A stretch of 64,000 nucleotides of DNA from Glycomyces sp. L485 (GCF_022548875.1 NZ_JAKZEW010000009.1:1-64000); one strand, 5' to 3'. Positions 43,680 through 52,787 are shown, numbered from the stretch's first letter. Numbers and translations: made by a program. The notes: generated from the sequence alone by a model not told the origin.

Positions 43680-44603
43680 ATGGCGGACCCACAGTCCCCG
43701 ACCGGACCCGCCATCGCCGTGTCAAATCTGCGGATGCGCTACGGCGACAAAGACGTGCTGAGCGGCCTCGAATTCACCATCGAACCCGGCACCGTCACGG
43801 CCCTGCTCGGGCCCAATGGCGCCGGCAAGACCACCACGGTCGAGATCCTCGAAGGCTTCCGCGCTCGCTCCGGCGGCGACGTCAGCGTCCTCGGCGCCGA
43901 CCCCGAGCGCGGCGACGAACGCTGGCGAGCACTGATGGGCATCGTCCTCCAGGAATGGCGCGACAACCACAAGTGGCGAGTCCGCGACCTCCTCGTCCAC
44001 TTCGCCGAGTACTACCGCCCCTACGCCGAACCCTGGGGCGCCGACGAACTGCTCGAACTCGTCGGACTCGCCGAACAGGCCGGCCAGCGCATCTCGACCC
44101 TCTCCGGAGGCCAGCGGCGGCGCCTCGACGTCGCCGCCGGCATCGTGGGACGTCCCACCCTGCTGTTCCTCGACGAACCCACCACCGGCTTCGACCCGCA
44201 CGCCCGCCGTGAGTTCCACGAGCTCATCCACCGGCTGTGCGACCTTGAAGGCACCACCGTCCTGCTCACCACCCACGACCTCGACGAAGCCGAGAAGCTC
44301 GCCGAGCGCATCCTCATCCTCGCCGGCGGCCGCATCATCGCCGACGGCTCGCCCGACTCGCTGGCGCGGGCCGCAGCCACCACCGCCGAAGTCAAATGGA
44401 TGCAGGACGGGCGGCTCCAGGTCCACGCCACCGATGACGCGACCGCCTTCGCCCGCAAGCTCCTCGCCACCGACGACGGCGCGGTCACCGATCTGGAGAT
44501 CCACCGCGCCAGCCTCGAAGAGGCCTACCTGAGCCTCGTCGAGCAGTTCGAGGGCGGCGAAGCCGAGACCGCGATCGACACGTTTCAGGAGGTCACGACG
44601 TGA
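43680..44603 (+). CDS. ABC exporter ATP-binding protein
   Basis: This 307-residue ATPase is of the drug/antibiotic export (DrrA-like) group. It has GPNGAGKTTTVEILEGF, Q-loop GIVLQEWRDNHKW, signature LSGGQRRRLDVAAGI, Walker B LLFLDEPTTGFDP and LTTHDLDEAE, plus a C-terminal extension of about 80 residues. The ATG at 43680 is set by GGAGGTGATC, which is fully complementary to the 16S rRNA end and places GGAGG five bases away. It is the first of three genes with a permease and an XRE regulator. Confidence 0.94.
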   Translation: MADPQSPTGPAIAVSNLRMRYGDKDVLSGLEFTIEPGTVTALLGPNGAGKTTTVEILEGFRARSGGDVSVLGADPERGDERWRALMGIVLQEWRDNHKWRVRDLLVHFAEYYRPYAEPWGADELLELVGLAEQAGQRISTLSGGQRRRLDVAAGIVGRPTLLFLDEPTTGFDPHARREFHELIHRLCDLEGTTVLLTTHDLDEAEKLAERILILAGGRIIADGSPDSLARAAATTAEVKWMQDGRLQVHATDDATAFARKLLATDDGAVTDLEIHRASLEEAYLSLVEQFEGGEAETAIDTFQEVTT

Positions 44604-45451
44604 ACCCCACCGCACACGCCTATCGGACCGGGTGGCGACGCGCGCTCATCGAGACGAAGGTCTCGCTCACCACCCCGTCCGACCTCCTGGGCTTCGTGAT
44701 CCCGGCCGCCATCATGGTGACGGTCCTGCTGTTCCTGCGCGGAGTCGACATCGAGGGCACCTCGGTCTCGCTCGGATCGATGAGCATGCCGAGCCTGATC
44801 GGCATGATGATCGTCTGGAGCGGCGTCATCGGCGTCCAGGGCATGCTCGTCATGGACCGGACCAACGGGACCCTGCTGCGCGCCAAGTCGATGCCCGGAG
44901 GGATGACCGGCTACCTCGTCGGCCACCTCGGATCGATCGCGATCTTCACGGCGTTCAGCGTCGTTGAGCTCATGGTCGTGGGCCTCGTCTTCTTCGACGG
45001 ACTCGAATTCGCCTCGCCCGACCGGTGGCTCCTGTTCGTCTCCGTCTTCGCGCTCGGTCTGGCCTCGACGATGCCGATGGGCGCCGTCCTCGGCGCGCTC
45101 ATCGACAACCCGCGCAACATGGGCCTGGTCACGATTCCGTTCATGGGCTTGATCGCGATCTCGGGGATCTTCTATCCGATCACCGCCCTGCCCGGCTGGC
45201 TCCAGGCGATCGGACAGGTCTTTCCGACCTACTGGCTCGGACTGGGGATGCGCCACGCCATGCTCCCGGACGCGGCCGTGGCGGTGGAGATCGGCGACAG
45301 CTGGCGGACGCCTACGATGTTCGTCGTGCTCGCGGCCTGGGCGGCCCTGTCGATGGTGATCGCCCCGAAGCTGCTCAGCCGTATGGCCCGACGCGAGTCG
45401 GGATCCAGCATGGCGGCGAGGCGCAAGATGGTCGAACAGAACTGGGGGTAA
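44600..45451 (+). CDS. ABC exporter permease (ABC-2 type)
   Basis: This 283-residue ABC-2 permease has six hydrophobic helices. MDRTNGTLLRAKSMPGGM is the typical cytosolic segment before the third helix, and SGIFYPITALPGWLQAIGQV with PTYWLGLGMRHAML matches the conserved C-terminal region. It starts at GTG 44600, overlapping the ATPase stop. With the ATPase it probably exports a drug, peptide or lipid; the substrate is not readable. Confidence 0.92.
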   Translation: MNPTAHAYRTGWRRALIETKVSLTTPSDLLGFVIPAAIMVTVLLFLRGVDIEGTSVSLGSMSMPSLIGMMIVWSGVIGVQGMLVMDRTNGTLLRAKSMPGGMTGYLVGHLGSIAIFTAFSVVELMVVGLVFFDGLEFASPDRWLLFVSVFALGLASTMPMGAVLGALIDNPRNMGLVTIPFMGLIAISGIFYPITALPGWLQAIGQVFPTYWLGLGMRHAMLPDAAVAVEIGDSWRTPTMFVVLAAWAALSMVIAPKLLSRMARRESGSSMAARRKMVEQNWG

Positions 45452-45456
45452 CGGCC

Positions 45457-45684
45457 ATGGCCGACGACGTCGTATACAACCGCATCGCGATGCTGCGCGC
45501 CGAGAGGGGCATCTCGCGGCGCCAGCTTTCCGATGCCCTCGGCGTCCACTACCAGACCGTCGGCTACCTCGAACGCGGCGAATACTCGCCGAGCCTGCAC
45601 TTGGCGTTGAAGATCGCCGAGTACTTCGAGGTGCCTGCCGAGGTCGTGTTCTCCACCAAGCCGTTCCCGCGCATAGGAGCTTGA
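45457..45684 (+). CDS. Small XRE-family regulator
   Basis: This 75-residue Cro/CI-type helix-turn-helix protein contains YNRIAMLRAERGISRRQLSD, then ALGVHYQTVGYLERGEYSPS and a closing helix LALKIAEYFEVPAEVVF. It is the small YozG/PbsX-like type with no ligand domain. It starts six bases after the permease stop and is the last gene of the ABC operon. It probably autoregulates through the dyad at 43634-43647. A hairpin follows. Confidence 0.92.
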   Translation: MADDVVYNRIAMLRAERGISRRQLSDALGVHYQTVGYLERGEYSPSLHLALKIAEYFEVPAEVVFSTKPFPRIGA

Positions 45685-45698
45685 ACCGAGGGGGTGTG

Positions 45699-45752
45699 GG
45701 CCCTGCGCCTCGGCCCGGCCGCAACACCCACAGGCCGCCGAGGCGCAGGGCC
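45699..45752 (+). terminator. Terminator after the XRE gene
   Basis: A perfect 16-bp stem (45699-45714 with 45737-45752) with a 22-base loop starts 15 bases after the stop. Confidence 0.75.
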
Positions 45753-45899
45753 GTCGTTCGCCGCGCCGGCACCGGCGCGAGACCGGGCCGCACCGATCGG
45801 TGCGGCCCGGGCGCTGCCGCGCGACATTGACTCGGTCGAATACCCTGGAGCGCGCCAATCGGAAACCCTGGTTATACCTCTTCTCAACCCGGAGCGGAC

Positions 45900-47582
45900 A
45901 TGCCCTTCTCTACGGCAACAGAATCAGCGTCGGAAGTCTGGTCGCGCGGGGTCGAACTCCTCGGCAACGGCGATCTCGTGCGTGCGGCGGACTGTTTCGA
46001 GCACGTCCTCGAATACGATCCCCGCGCTGCGGACGCCTGGCTCGGCATCCACGCCTGCGGGGAGCAGCAGGAGGAAGCGCTGCTCCGAATGCTCGATTAC
46101 CAGGACAACCTGGGCAGGCTGCGACATGTCACGGGACTCGCGCTCGAGTCGTCGTTCGCCATCGGGATGTTCGTCGGATACGCCATCAGCGACGCTTACG
46201 ACGTCTGGCTGGCCTACGTGGCGGGGCTGATCGACACCGAGCAGTTCGAACTCGCCGATGAGCAGCTGGCCGCGGCCGGCGACCAGGACCTGGGGGGCCG
46301 GATCAATTTCCTGCGCACCCGCTGTGCCTTCGGCCAAGGCGAGTTCGAACAGGTGCTCGGGGCGGCGCACGGCATCGAGGACGCGTTGCTCAACGACGAG
46401 GCCCAGTTCTACGTCGCCGCCTCCCTGGCGCACCTGGAGACCTATTACGAGGCCCTGAACGTCACCGAGGGCCTGCCGACCGCGATGACGAACAATCCTT
46501 CTTACAACGCACACGTCGCCTTCGTGCGGGGCGTGGCGCTGGGGTCTCTGGGGGAGGCCGAGGAGTCGGCGCAGGCGTTCCAGCGCGCCTACCGTCTCGC
46601 CCCGGAGATCGAGGAATTCGCCGAGCGCGCCCGGGCGGTTCGCGCCGCCGAAGCGAGGGAGGCCGCCGCCGACCGGACAACCCCGAAGGCGACCCCAGGA
46701 GACGAGCTGGACGCCGATGATCGCGAGAAGCTGCTCGAGGAGGCCGGACTGCAGCTGGACGCCATGATCGGACTCAAACCGGTCAAAGACCAGATCCAAA
46801 CTCTGAAAGCCCAGTTCAGAATGGCGGCCCTGAGGAAGGAGCGCGGCCTGCGGTCCTCGACACGCCCGCAGCACTTCGTGTTCACCGGGCCACCCGGTAC
46901 CGGAAAGACCACGGTCGCCCGCATCATGGGCGAGATCCTCGCGGGTCTCGGCCTGCTCGAGCACGGCAGAGTCGTGGAGACCCAACGCGGCGACCTGGTG
47001 GGGGGATACCTGGGGCATACCGCGATGAAGACCCGGGAGAAGATCGACGAGGCGACCGGCGGCGTCCTGTTCGTCGACGAGGCCTATTCCCTGGCCAACC
47101 AGGGTTACGACGGCGACAAGGACACATTCGGTGAGGAGGCTATGCAGGAGATCCTGACGGCCGCCGAGAACCGGCGGGACCGACTCGTCATCGTCCTGGC
47201 CGGCTACACCGATGAGATCCACGAACTGCTGTCCACCAACCCGGGCCTGAAGTCTCGGTTCTCCACGGTGATTGAGTTCCCGTCGTACTCCGCAGAGGAA
47301 CTCGCCGCCATCGCCACCTCGATCCTCACTGCCGCAGGCGAAACCCTTACGACCAACGCGGCGATCAACCTGCAGACCGGATGTGACAGGGCCGTCGGCT
47401 CGGGACGGATCGACGCGCTCGGGAACGCCCGTTTCGCCCGCGAACTCTGCCACAAGGCCTCCGCTCAGCGAGACTTGCGTCTGCTCGACCACTACGGCGA
47501 CAGCGGCACGCCGACCTCAGCGGAGATGACCACGATCCAGGCCACCGACATCGCGAACGCCTACGAGGAGCTCGTCGACTGA
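45900..47582 (+). CDS. eccA: Type VII secretion AAA-ATPase, EccA-like
   Basis: In this 560-residue protein, residues 10-250 are helical TPR-like repeats and residues 285-555 are a CbxX/CfxQ-type AAA+ domain. The domain has GLKPVKDQIQTLKAQFRMA, Walker A GPPGTGKTT (330-338), RGDLVGGYLGHTAMKTREKI, Walker B LFVDEAYSL, and sensor/arginine residues in LSTNPGLKSRF. The length and order match EccA of ESX systems, a cytosolic chaperone-ATPase thought to prepare substrates. No EccB-E or ESAT-6-like genes are nearby, so it is an unlinked component, or an EccA-like protein with another role. Confidence 0.9.
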   Translation: MPFSTATESASEVWSRGVELLGNGDLVRAADCFEHVLEYDPRAADAWLGIHACGEQQEEALLRMLDYQDNLGRLRHVTGLALESSFAIGMFVGYAISDAYDVWLAYVAGLIDTEQFELADEQLAAAGDQDLGGRINFLRTRCAFGQGEFEQVLGAAHGIEDALLNDEAQFYVAASLAHLETYYEALNVTEGLPTAMTNNPSYNAHVAFVRGVALGSLGEAEESAQAFQRAYRLAPEIEEFAERARAVRAAEAREAAADRTTPKATPGDELDADDREKLLEEAGLQLDAMIGLKPVKDQIQTLKAQFRMAALRKERGLRSSTRPQHFVFTGPPGTGKTTVARIMGEILAGLGLLEHGRVVETQRGDLVGGYLGHTAMKTREKIDEATGGVLFVDEAYSLANQGYDGDKDTFGEEAMQEILTAAENRRDRLVIVLAGYTDEIHELLSTNPGLKSRFSTVIEFPSYSAEELAAIATSILTAAGETLTTNAAINLQTGCDRAVGSGRIDALGNARFARELCHKASAQRDLRLLDHYGDSGTPTSAEMTTIQATDIANAYEELVD

Positions 47583-47586
47583 CAGC

Positions 47587-47618
47587 GCGGGGGCCGCGCC
47601 GAACGGCGCGGCCCCCGC
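47587..47618. terminator. Terminator after eccA
   Basis: A perfect 14-bp GC stem (47587-47600 with 47605-47618) with loop GAAC is followed by ACTCTTTCC. It lies between convergent genes and may serve both. Confidence 0.85.
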
Positions 47619-47634
47619 ACTCTTTCCGGGCGTG

Positions 47635-48876
47635 TCAGCCGAGGTGCATGAGTTCGTCCAGGGCCGCGAAGTCGGGCAGGTCCTGCGTGCGCAGGCCGGT
47701 CGTGTCGTCGATGTCGACCCCGCACAGGCCCGCGACCAAGAGGCCGGCCAAGGCGGCGTCGAACTCTTCGGGGTCGGTGTAGCCGTGCCAGTCGTCGACG
47801 TTCCAGGTGAACGAGACCTGGCGCTGGCCGTCGAGGGAGTGGAACGAGTAGGTCAGGTGGCCGATGCCGCCGCCGGTGTGGCCGACGACGAGGTCGTCGG
47901 CGCTGCATACGGCCATGCCGAGCAGACCGAGACCGTAGCCGTAGCCGACGCTGATGTCGGTGAATTCGGTGGCCTCGGCGAGCTGCTCGTCGGTCAGGAG
48001 CGTGCCGTCGAGGAACGCGTCGTAGAAGTCGTTGACGTCCTCCATCGTGGAGACGGCGGCCCCGGCGGCCCACATGTGGCTGTTGGACAGCTTCGTGGAG
48101 TCGAAGTACGGGTCGGCTTCGTCGCCGGTGGTGGTGTGCGGCACCGGGTGCGGGCCCCAGATCCCGCCGGTGAAGCCGGGCGGGAAGTAGGTGTGGCGCA
48201 GGCCGGCCGGCTTGAAGACCCGTCGGTGCAGCTCATGGCCGAGCCAGTGCCCGGTGGCCTCCTCGATCACGAGGCCGAGGGCGATGTAGCCGGTGTTGGA
48301 GTACGACCAGTCGGTGCCCGGCTCGAACAGCGGCGGGTCCTGCGTCCCGATCTCGACCAGTTCCTCCGGGGCGCGGTAGTCCCGGTAGTGGTCGTAGAGA
48401 TCGGTCATGTCGCCGTTCTCGAACAGCGAGGGGTACAGGTGCGGGAAGTAGTCGGACAGGCCGCCGGTGTGCTGCATGAGCTGCCGGATGGTCGGCTCGT
48501 CCTCGTAGGGCAGGAGCCCGGGGAGGTGGTCGGAGACGCTGTCGTCGAGGTCGAGCTCGCCTTCGTCCTGGAGTTGCAGCATGACGACGGCGATCATCGA
48601 CTTGGTGAGGCTGGCGATGCGGACGCGGTCGCCGGTCCGCGCCTCGGGCGAGCCCGGATCCATGCTTCGCGGACCGATCGCTTCGGACCAGGTCGCGTCG
48701 CCGGAGCGGACCTCGGCTATGACGGAGTGGTCGCCGGTCTTGTAGAGGTCTTCGAGTTTGGCTTCGAGCAGCTCGGTGTCGAGCTCGGTGTCGGTCGGGG
48801 GGTTCGCTTGCGCGGCGGCGGGCGGTGCGAGGAGGCAGAGCGCGAGGGCGGCCGCGGTGAGTACGCGTTTGGTCAT
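47635..48876 (-). CDS. Secreted serine hydrolase (beta-lactamase / DD-peptidase family)
   Basis: This 413-residue exported protein has a signal peptide (residues 1-24, ending AQA) and a class C beta-lactamase-like domain. The nucleophile motif is SLTK, the second motif is YSNTGYIALG, and the third is HTGGG. This pattern is typical of D-alanyl-D-alanine carboxypeptidase or esterase relatives of Streptomyces R61. It acts outside the membrane, probably on peptidoglycan stem peptides or small esters. It is a single gene. Confidence 0.92.
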   Translation of the reverse strand: MTKRVLTAAALALCLLAPPAAAQANPPTDTELDTELLEAKLEDLYKTGDHSVIAEVRSGDATWSEAIGPRSMDPGSPEARTGDRVRIASLTKSMIAVVMLQLQDEGELDLDDSVSDHLPGLLPYEDEPTIRQLMQHTGGLSDYFPHLYPSLFENGDMTDLYDHYRDYRAPEELVEIGTQDPPLFEPGTDWSYSNTGYIALGLVIEEATGHWLGHELHRRVFKPAGLRHTYFPPGFTGGIWGPHPVPHTTTGDEADPYFDSTKLSNSHMWAAGAAVSTMEDVNDFYDAFLDGTLLTDEQLAEATEFTDISVGYGYGLGLLGMAVCSADDLVVGHTGGGIGHLTYSFHSLDGQRQVSFTWNVDDWHGYTDPEEFDAALAGLLVAGLCGVDIDDTTGLRTQDLPDFAALDELMHLG

Positions 48877-48990
48877 GGAACCGAGCCTAGGGGCCCGGAG
48901 AGGCCGATATCACCCCATGATGAGTGAAATTCGCCTAAATCGGAGGGAGGAGGTGAAGAGGCCGGAACTCCTACGAAGGTCGGAGGACCG

Positions 48991-49425
48991 TCATCTGCCG
49001 TCGAAATAGGCCGCCCCGGGCGGAGCGGCCTCAAGCCAGGAGAGGAATCCGGTGACGGCGGAGTCGGTCATCGCCAACTCGACCTCACCGGTCGAACCCT
49101 TACAGCGGAGGATGGCGACCTCCGCTGGGAAGATCTGGGCCTCGGCGCCCGCCGGCTCGCGCCGCTCGGCGATCTGGAGATCGGTGCGGGCGAGCGTGTA
49201 CCGGGGGCCGAACGCCAGGGAGAACATGCGGTACCAGCGCAGGGTTCCGCGCTCGTACACCGCGAACCCGGGGGCCCATCCGCGTCCGGCCATGCGCCGC
49301 GAGAGCCTCGCGGCCATCGCGACCGAGCCGTACTTGGAGAGGAAGGACCGCCGGACGTAGGTCAGCACCAGGAACACCGCGATGGACGCCGCCAGGGCGG
49401 CCGCGGCGAGCAGTGCTTCGACCAT
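48991..49425 (-). CDS. DUF2550 membrane-anchored protein
   Basis: This 144-residue protein has one N-terminal transmembrane helix (residues 2-24) and a cytosolic domain containing RRSFLSKYGS, RWYRMFSLAFGPRYTLARTD and LRCKGSTGEVELAM. It belongs to the DUF2550 family, which in actinobacteria characteristically follows atpC. Here it starts three bases after the atpC stop. Function unknown; the constant linkage suggests a role near ATP synthase or the envelope. Confidence 0.9.
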   Translation of the reverse strand: MVEALLAAAALAASIAVFLVLTYVRRSFLSKYGSVAMAARLSRRMAGRGWAPGFAVYERGTLRWYRMFSLAFGPRYTLARTDLQIAERREPAGAEAQIFPAEVAILRCKGSTGEVELAMTDSAVTGFLSWLEAAPPGAAYFDGR

Positions 49426-49428
49426 GGC

Positions 49429-49707
49429 TTATGCCGCGGCGTGCTCGACCGCTTCGGCGGTCTCGGCGAGGATGGTGACGCCGTCGGTGGTGACCGAAAG
49501 GAATCCGCCGTCGATCCGCCATGCGTGCTCGGCGTCGCCGGTCTGAATGCGTACGGTGCTGCCGACCTGGAGTTCGCCGAGCAGCGGCTGGTGACCGGGC
49601 AGGATGCCGAGTTCGCCTTCGGTGGTGCGGGCGTAGACCGCAACCGCCTCGCCGGACCACACCTTCGACTCGACGGCCACGAGTTCGACGTTCAGTTGCT
49701 TGGTCAC
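49429..49707 (-). CDS. atpC: ATP synthase epsilon subunit
   Basis: This 92-residue protein has the beta-barrel part of the F1 epsilon subunit: LNVELVAVESKVWSGEAVAV, the motif GELGILPGHQPLLGEL and GGFLSVTTDGVTILAE. The C-terminal helical hairpin is very short, as in many actinobacteria. It starts at GTG 49707 with AAGGAG upstream. No atpD precedes it; the gene upstream is crp, with a terminator between. The DUF2550 gene follows as usual. Epsilon must therefore be made from its own promoter, away from the rest of the F1 genes. Confidence 0.94.
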   Translation of the reverse strand: MTKQLNVELVAVESKVWSGEAVAVYARTTEGELGILPGHQPLLGELQVGSTVRIQTGDAEHAWRIDGGFLSVTTDGVTILAETAEAVEHAAA

Positions 49708-49822
49708 AACGCTCCTTAAAGCAAACTCCGAGGATGGTTACGGGAAGTCTAGACGGCGGACGCGCCTGCGTCGAATCGCCCACCCTCGGCGGACCTGAAG
49801 ATCACCCGCATGAGACGACGAA

Positions 49823-49844
49823 GCCCTCGGCGCAAGCCGAGGGC
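49823..49844 (-). terminator. Terminator after crp
   Basis: GCCCTCGGC (49823-49831) and GCCGAGGGC (49836-49844) form a 9-bp stem with GCAA tetraloop, 20 bases after the crp stop on the minus strand. Confidence 0.8.
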
Positions 49845-49863
49845 CCGGATGTCGTTCGATCCG

Positions 49864-50541
49864 CTAGACGCGGGCGCGGCGGGCGAGCCGCTCGGGGTCC
49901 ATGATGATGACGCTCTTGCCGTCCAGACGCAGCCAGCCGCGGCCGGCGAAGTCGGCCAGGGCCTTGTTCACCGTCTCGCGTGAGGCGCCGACGAGCTGCG
50001 CGAGCTCCTCCTGGGTCAGGTCGTGAGTGACGCGCAGGACGCCGCCGTCGCGGGTGCCGAAGCGACTCGCCATGTGCAGCAGTGCCTTTGCGACCCGGCC
50101 GGGCACGTCGGTGAAGATCAGGTCGGCCATGGAGTCGTTGGTGCGGCGCAGGCGGCGGGCGATCACGCGGAGCAGCTGCTCGGCGATCTCGGGCCGGTTG
50201 GCGAGCCACGGGCGCAGCGCGGTCTTGGACAGCCTGGCCATGCGGGTGTCGGTGAGCGCGGTGGCGGTGGCGGTGCGCGGACCGGGGTCGAACAGGGCGA
50301 GCTCGCCGACCATGTCCGAGGGGCCCATGACCGCGATCAGGTTCTGGCGGCCGTCGGCGGAGCGGCGCCCGAGCTTGACCTTCCCGGACATGACGATGTA
50401 CAGACTGTCGCCCGGCTCGTTCTCCGTGAAGACGGTCTGGCCCTTGTTGACGTCGACGTACTCCATCTCTTTGATGAGCGACTCGACAGCTTCGGGATCG
50501 ACGCCCTTGAACAGAGCGGCCCTGGCCAATACATCTTCCAT
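49864..50541 (-). CDS. crp: Crp/Fnr-family transcription regulator
   Basis: This 225-residue regulator has an N-terminal cyclic-nucleotide-binding domain (residues 10-120, with [19 protein letters not shown] and [17 protein letters not shown], the phosphate-binding cassette). A C-terminal winged helix contains [20 protein letters not shown]. The cassette resembles that of mycobacterial Crp, which binds cAMP. ATG 50541 is preferred because its N-terminus [14 protein letters not shown] is that of close homologues; an in-frame GTG at 50553 would overlap the ribosome-binding site. The 338-base upstream region contains several GTGA/TCAC dyads that could mediate autoregulation. Confidence 0.94.
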   Translation of the reverse strand: MEDVLARAALFKGVDPEAVESLIKEMEYVDVNKGQTVFTENEPGDSLYIVMSGKVKLGRRSADGRQNLIAVMGPSDMVGELALFDPGPRTATATALTDTRMARLSKTALRPWLANRPEIAEQLLRVIARRLRRTNDSMADLIFTDVPGRVAKALLHMASRFGTRDGGVLRVTHDLTQEELAQLVGASRETVNKALADFAGRGWLRLDGKSVIIMDPERLARRARV

Positions 50542-50879
50542 GTCCGTTCGCACCTTTCTTCAACGCACCGCTAGTGCAAGTACTGAGTCTATGCCTCTTG
50601 TCCGCATTGCGGGAGCGAGACCCCCGTAAATCCACATGCGCACCGTCGACGCCGAAAATCGACCTTCGTATCCGAATGACTGTGTTCCGGCGCTTGTGAG
50701 AATCACAGCGTGAGCAATGACTCACCCGATGAGCAGGGGATTTGCTCGCAAGCGGCAGTTGCAATCGGCGACGACCGGTACAGCCTACCGCTAATGTGAC
50801 GCTCCGCCCAACAGTGAGTTGACATCACATGAGTGAACCGCCGTGTCGGCGCGCGAAATCGTGCGAGTATGGGCGCGAC
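50542..50879. other. crp upstream region with TGTGA-type palindromes
   Basis: No gene is visible between crp and marP. TGTGA-GAA-TCACA (50695-50707) is a perfect dyad built from CRP half sites but with a 3-base spacer instead of 6. GTGAG-CAATGA-CTCAC (50710-50725) has the 6-base spacer with shifted arms. GTGA and TCAC also occur near 50813-50830. They are candidate Crp autoregulatory sites. Confidence 0.4.
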
Positions 50880-52076
50880 TCAGGTGCAGTCACCGGTGTC
50901 GACCGCGCCCGAGGCGGTCTCGCCCTCGGCGAGGACCGGCGCCGATTCGGCCATGGTGAGCGCGTACCCGGTCTCGGGGTCGTCGACCGCGGCAGCGAAG
51001 ATCACGCCGAAGACCTCCCCGTCGGGGTTGAGCAGGGGCCCACCGGAGTTGCCGCCGATGATTCGGGCGTACAGCTGGTAGACCTCGCGGGTGACGGTCC
51101 CGGAGTCGTAGATGTCGGGCCCGGAGACCATGCGGGCCTCGCGGACGCGCGCGGCGACGGGCGCGTACGGGCCTCCGCCGGGATAGCCGACGACGATCGC
51201 GTCGTCACCGGAGTCGGCGACCGAGTCGCTCATCGGCAGCACGGGCGCCTCGAGCCCGGGCACCGACAGGACCGCCAGGTCCTTCGCGGGCTCGAAGACG
51301 ACCACGTCGGCGTCGAGCCGCCGCCCGTCCGATTCGACCTGAACCCGTTCGGTACCGGCGACGACGTGCGCGTTCGTGGCCACCAGGCCGTCGGCGTACA
51401 CGAAGCTGGAGCCCTCGATCTGCCGGTCGCACCGCGGGGCCGAGCCGTGGACCTTCAGCACCGACGGCTCGGCGTTCACCACTACGCCGGAGGCGGCGAG
51501 CTCGGGGTCGGGGGGCTCGACCGGATAGACCGGGGTCGGGTTGAGCCCGTTGAACACGTCGGGGATCTGCGAGGTGTTGAGCGAATCGCGCATCGAGTCG
51601 TAGACGCCCTTGACCGCCTCGGGCATGTGCTCGTCGATGCCGCCGACGAGGCTCGAATTGCGCACGGCCGCGGCCACGGACGGCATGGACGAGTTCGCCA
51701 GCGGCGCGGCGGCCATCCAGGTGACCAGGAGGACCGCGAGGACCGACACGACCGGGCCCGCGAGGTGGTCGACGCGCCTGGTGCCGTTGGTCTTCAGCCT
51801 CTTGCGGAGCCTGAAGCCGAGCGCGGTGGCGATCGCCTGGCCGCCGAGCGCGAGCGCGAATACGACGACGAGCGCGGCGATGAGCTTGGCGAGCGGATCG
51901 GCGTAGATGTCGGCGGCGAACGGGGCGAGCTGGACGCCGAGCAGCGCCCCGCCGAGGAAGCCGAGGAAGGTCGCCGCGGAGAGGATGAAGCCCTGCCGGT
52001 AGCCGTTGACGGCGAACAGCAAGGCGAGCAGGACGATGACGACATCCACCAGCAGGCCCCCGCTGTTCGACTCCAT
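50880..52076 (-). CDS. marP: MarP-like membrane serine protease
   Basis: This 398-residue protein has an N-terminal CvpA-type membrane domain with four helices (residues 8-125), then a trypsin-like protease domain facing outward. The catalytic triad is His237 in ATNAHVV, Asp266 in AKDLAVL and Ser344 in GNSGGPL. Cysteines 216 and 397 match the activating disulfide of mycobacterial MarP, a protease needed to survive acid and oxidative stress. It is the last gene of a nth-tlpA-Nudix-marP run, the same order as in mycobacteria. Confidence 0.94.
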   Translation of the reverse strand: MESNSGGLLVDVVIVLLALLFAVNGYRQGFILSAATFLGFLGGALLGVQLAPFAADIYADPLAKLIAALVVVFALALGGQAIATALGFRLRKRLKTNGTRRVDHLAGPVVSVLAVLLVTWMAAAPLANSSMPSVAAAVRNSSLVGGIDEHMPEAVKGVYDSMRDSLNTSQIPDVFNGLNPTPVYPVEPPDPELAASGVVVNAEPSVLKVHGSAPRCDRQIEGSSFVYADGLVATNAHVVAGTERVQVESDGRRLDADVVVFEPAKDLAVLSVPGLEAPVLPMSDSVADSGDDAIVVGYPGGGPYAPVAARVREARMVSGPDIYDSGTVTREVYQLYARIIGGNSGGPLLNPDGEVFGVIFAAAVDDPETGYALTMAESAPVLAEGETASGAVDTGDCT

Positions 52077-52097
52077 CGGCCCTCCTCGACTTCGCTC

Positions 52098-52787
52098 TCA
52101 GGTGGTCCGGAACCGCTCGAGTTCCATCGTCCGGCCAGTGTTCCACGGACGGGCCCAACCGCCCAGGTCGAGCAGCCATGACAGTACTCCGGCCGTGAAC
52201 CCCCAGATCAAGGGCACGCCAGGGATGCGAAAGCCCGGTCCGCTTCGGCCCGAAGGATAGAGCACCGATCCCCTGGAAGCCGGATCGGCCAGGGCGGGGA
52301 TGGCGACCTGGTGCGCGGCGGCGACCTCGGCGCCGTCGACGGGCGTCACCGGGTGCGGATCTGTCCACAATGCAATGATGGGCGTGACGGCGAAGCCCGA
52401 CACGGGGATCCAGATCGGCGGCAGCTCGGCGCCGACCGCGACGCTGGCGGGCTCGACCGCGAGCTCCTCGGCGGCCTCCCTCAGTGCGGTGGCGGCGGCG
52501 TCGGTGTCACCCGGGTCGGCGGCGCCGCCGGGGAACGCGACCTCGCCGGGGTGGTGGCGCAGGCTCGTGGCGCGCTGCTGGAGGAGCACCGACGGACCGG
52601 AACCGCGGTCGCTCAACAGGACCAGGACCGAGGCGGCGCGGGCGTCGTCGGGCGAGCGGCGCAGCGCCGAGTCCTTGAGGACCTGCGGCACTTCGGGACC
52701 GGTCGCCTCCCCGGCGGCGTCGTTGAGCGGGCCCCACCACGGCGGCGGGGCGGCGAACCCTCCGCGCGGCCCGGACTCGGCGGTCAC
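52098..52787 (-). CDS. Nudix hydrolase, CoA pyrophosphatase-like
   Basis: This is a 229-residue Nudix protein. Its box is FPGGAADPGDTDAAATALRE, then AAEEL, with Asp at the position often Glu, as in the NudL/CoA-diphosphatase group. Upstream lies SVLLQQRATSLRHHPGEVAF, typical of that group. The C-terminus ends in a hydrophobic WGFTAGVLSWLL. It starts at GTG 52787, overlapping the tlpA stop (GTGA). Its place between tlpA and marP is conserved in actinobacteria. Confidence 0.92.
   Translation of the reverse strand: MTAESGPRGGFAAPPPWWGPLNDAAGEATGPEVPQVLKDSALRRSPDDARAASVLVLLSDRGSGPSVLLQQRATSLRHHPGEVAFPGGAADPGDTDAAATALREAAEELAVEPASVAVGAELPPIWIPVSGFAVTPIIALWTDPHPVTPVDGAEVAAAHQVAIPALADPASRGSVLYPSGRSGPGFRIPGVPLIWGFTAGVLSWLLDLGGWARPWNTGRTMELERFRTT

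Noticed and set aside
50818-50823. A perfect TTGACA on the plus strand upstream of marP's end
   Set aside because: No -10 box at the right distance and no plus-strand gene follows.
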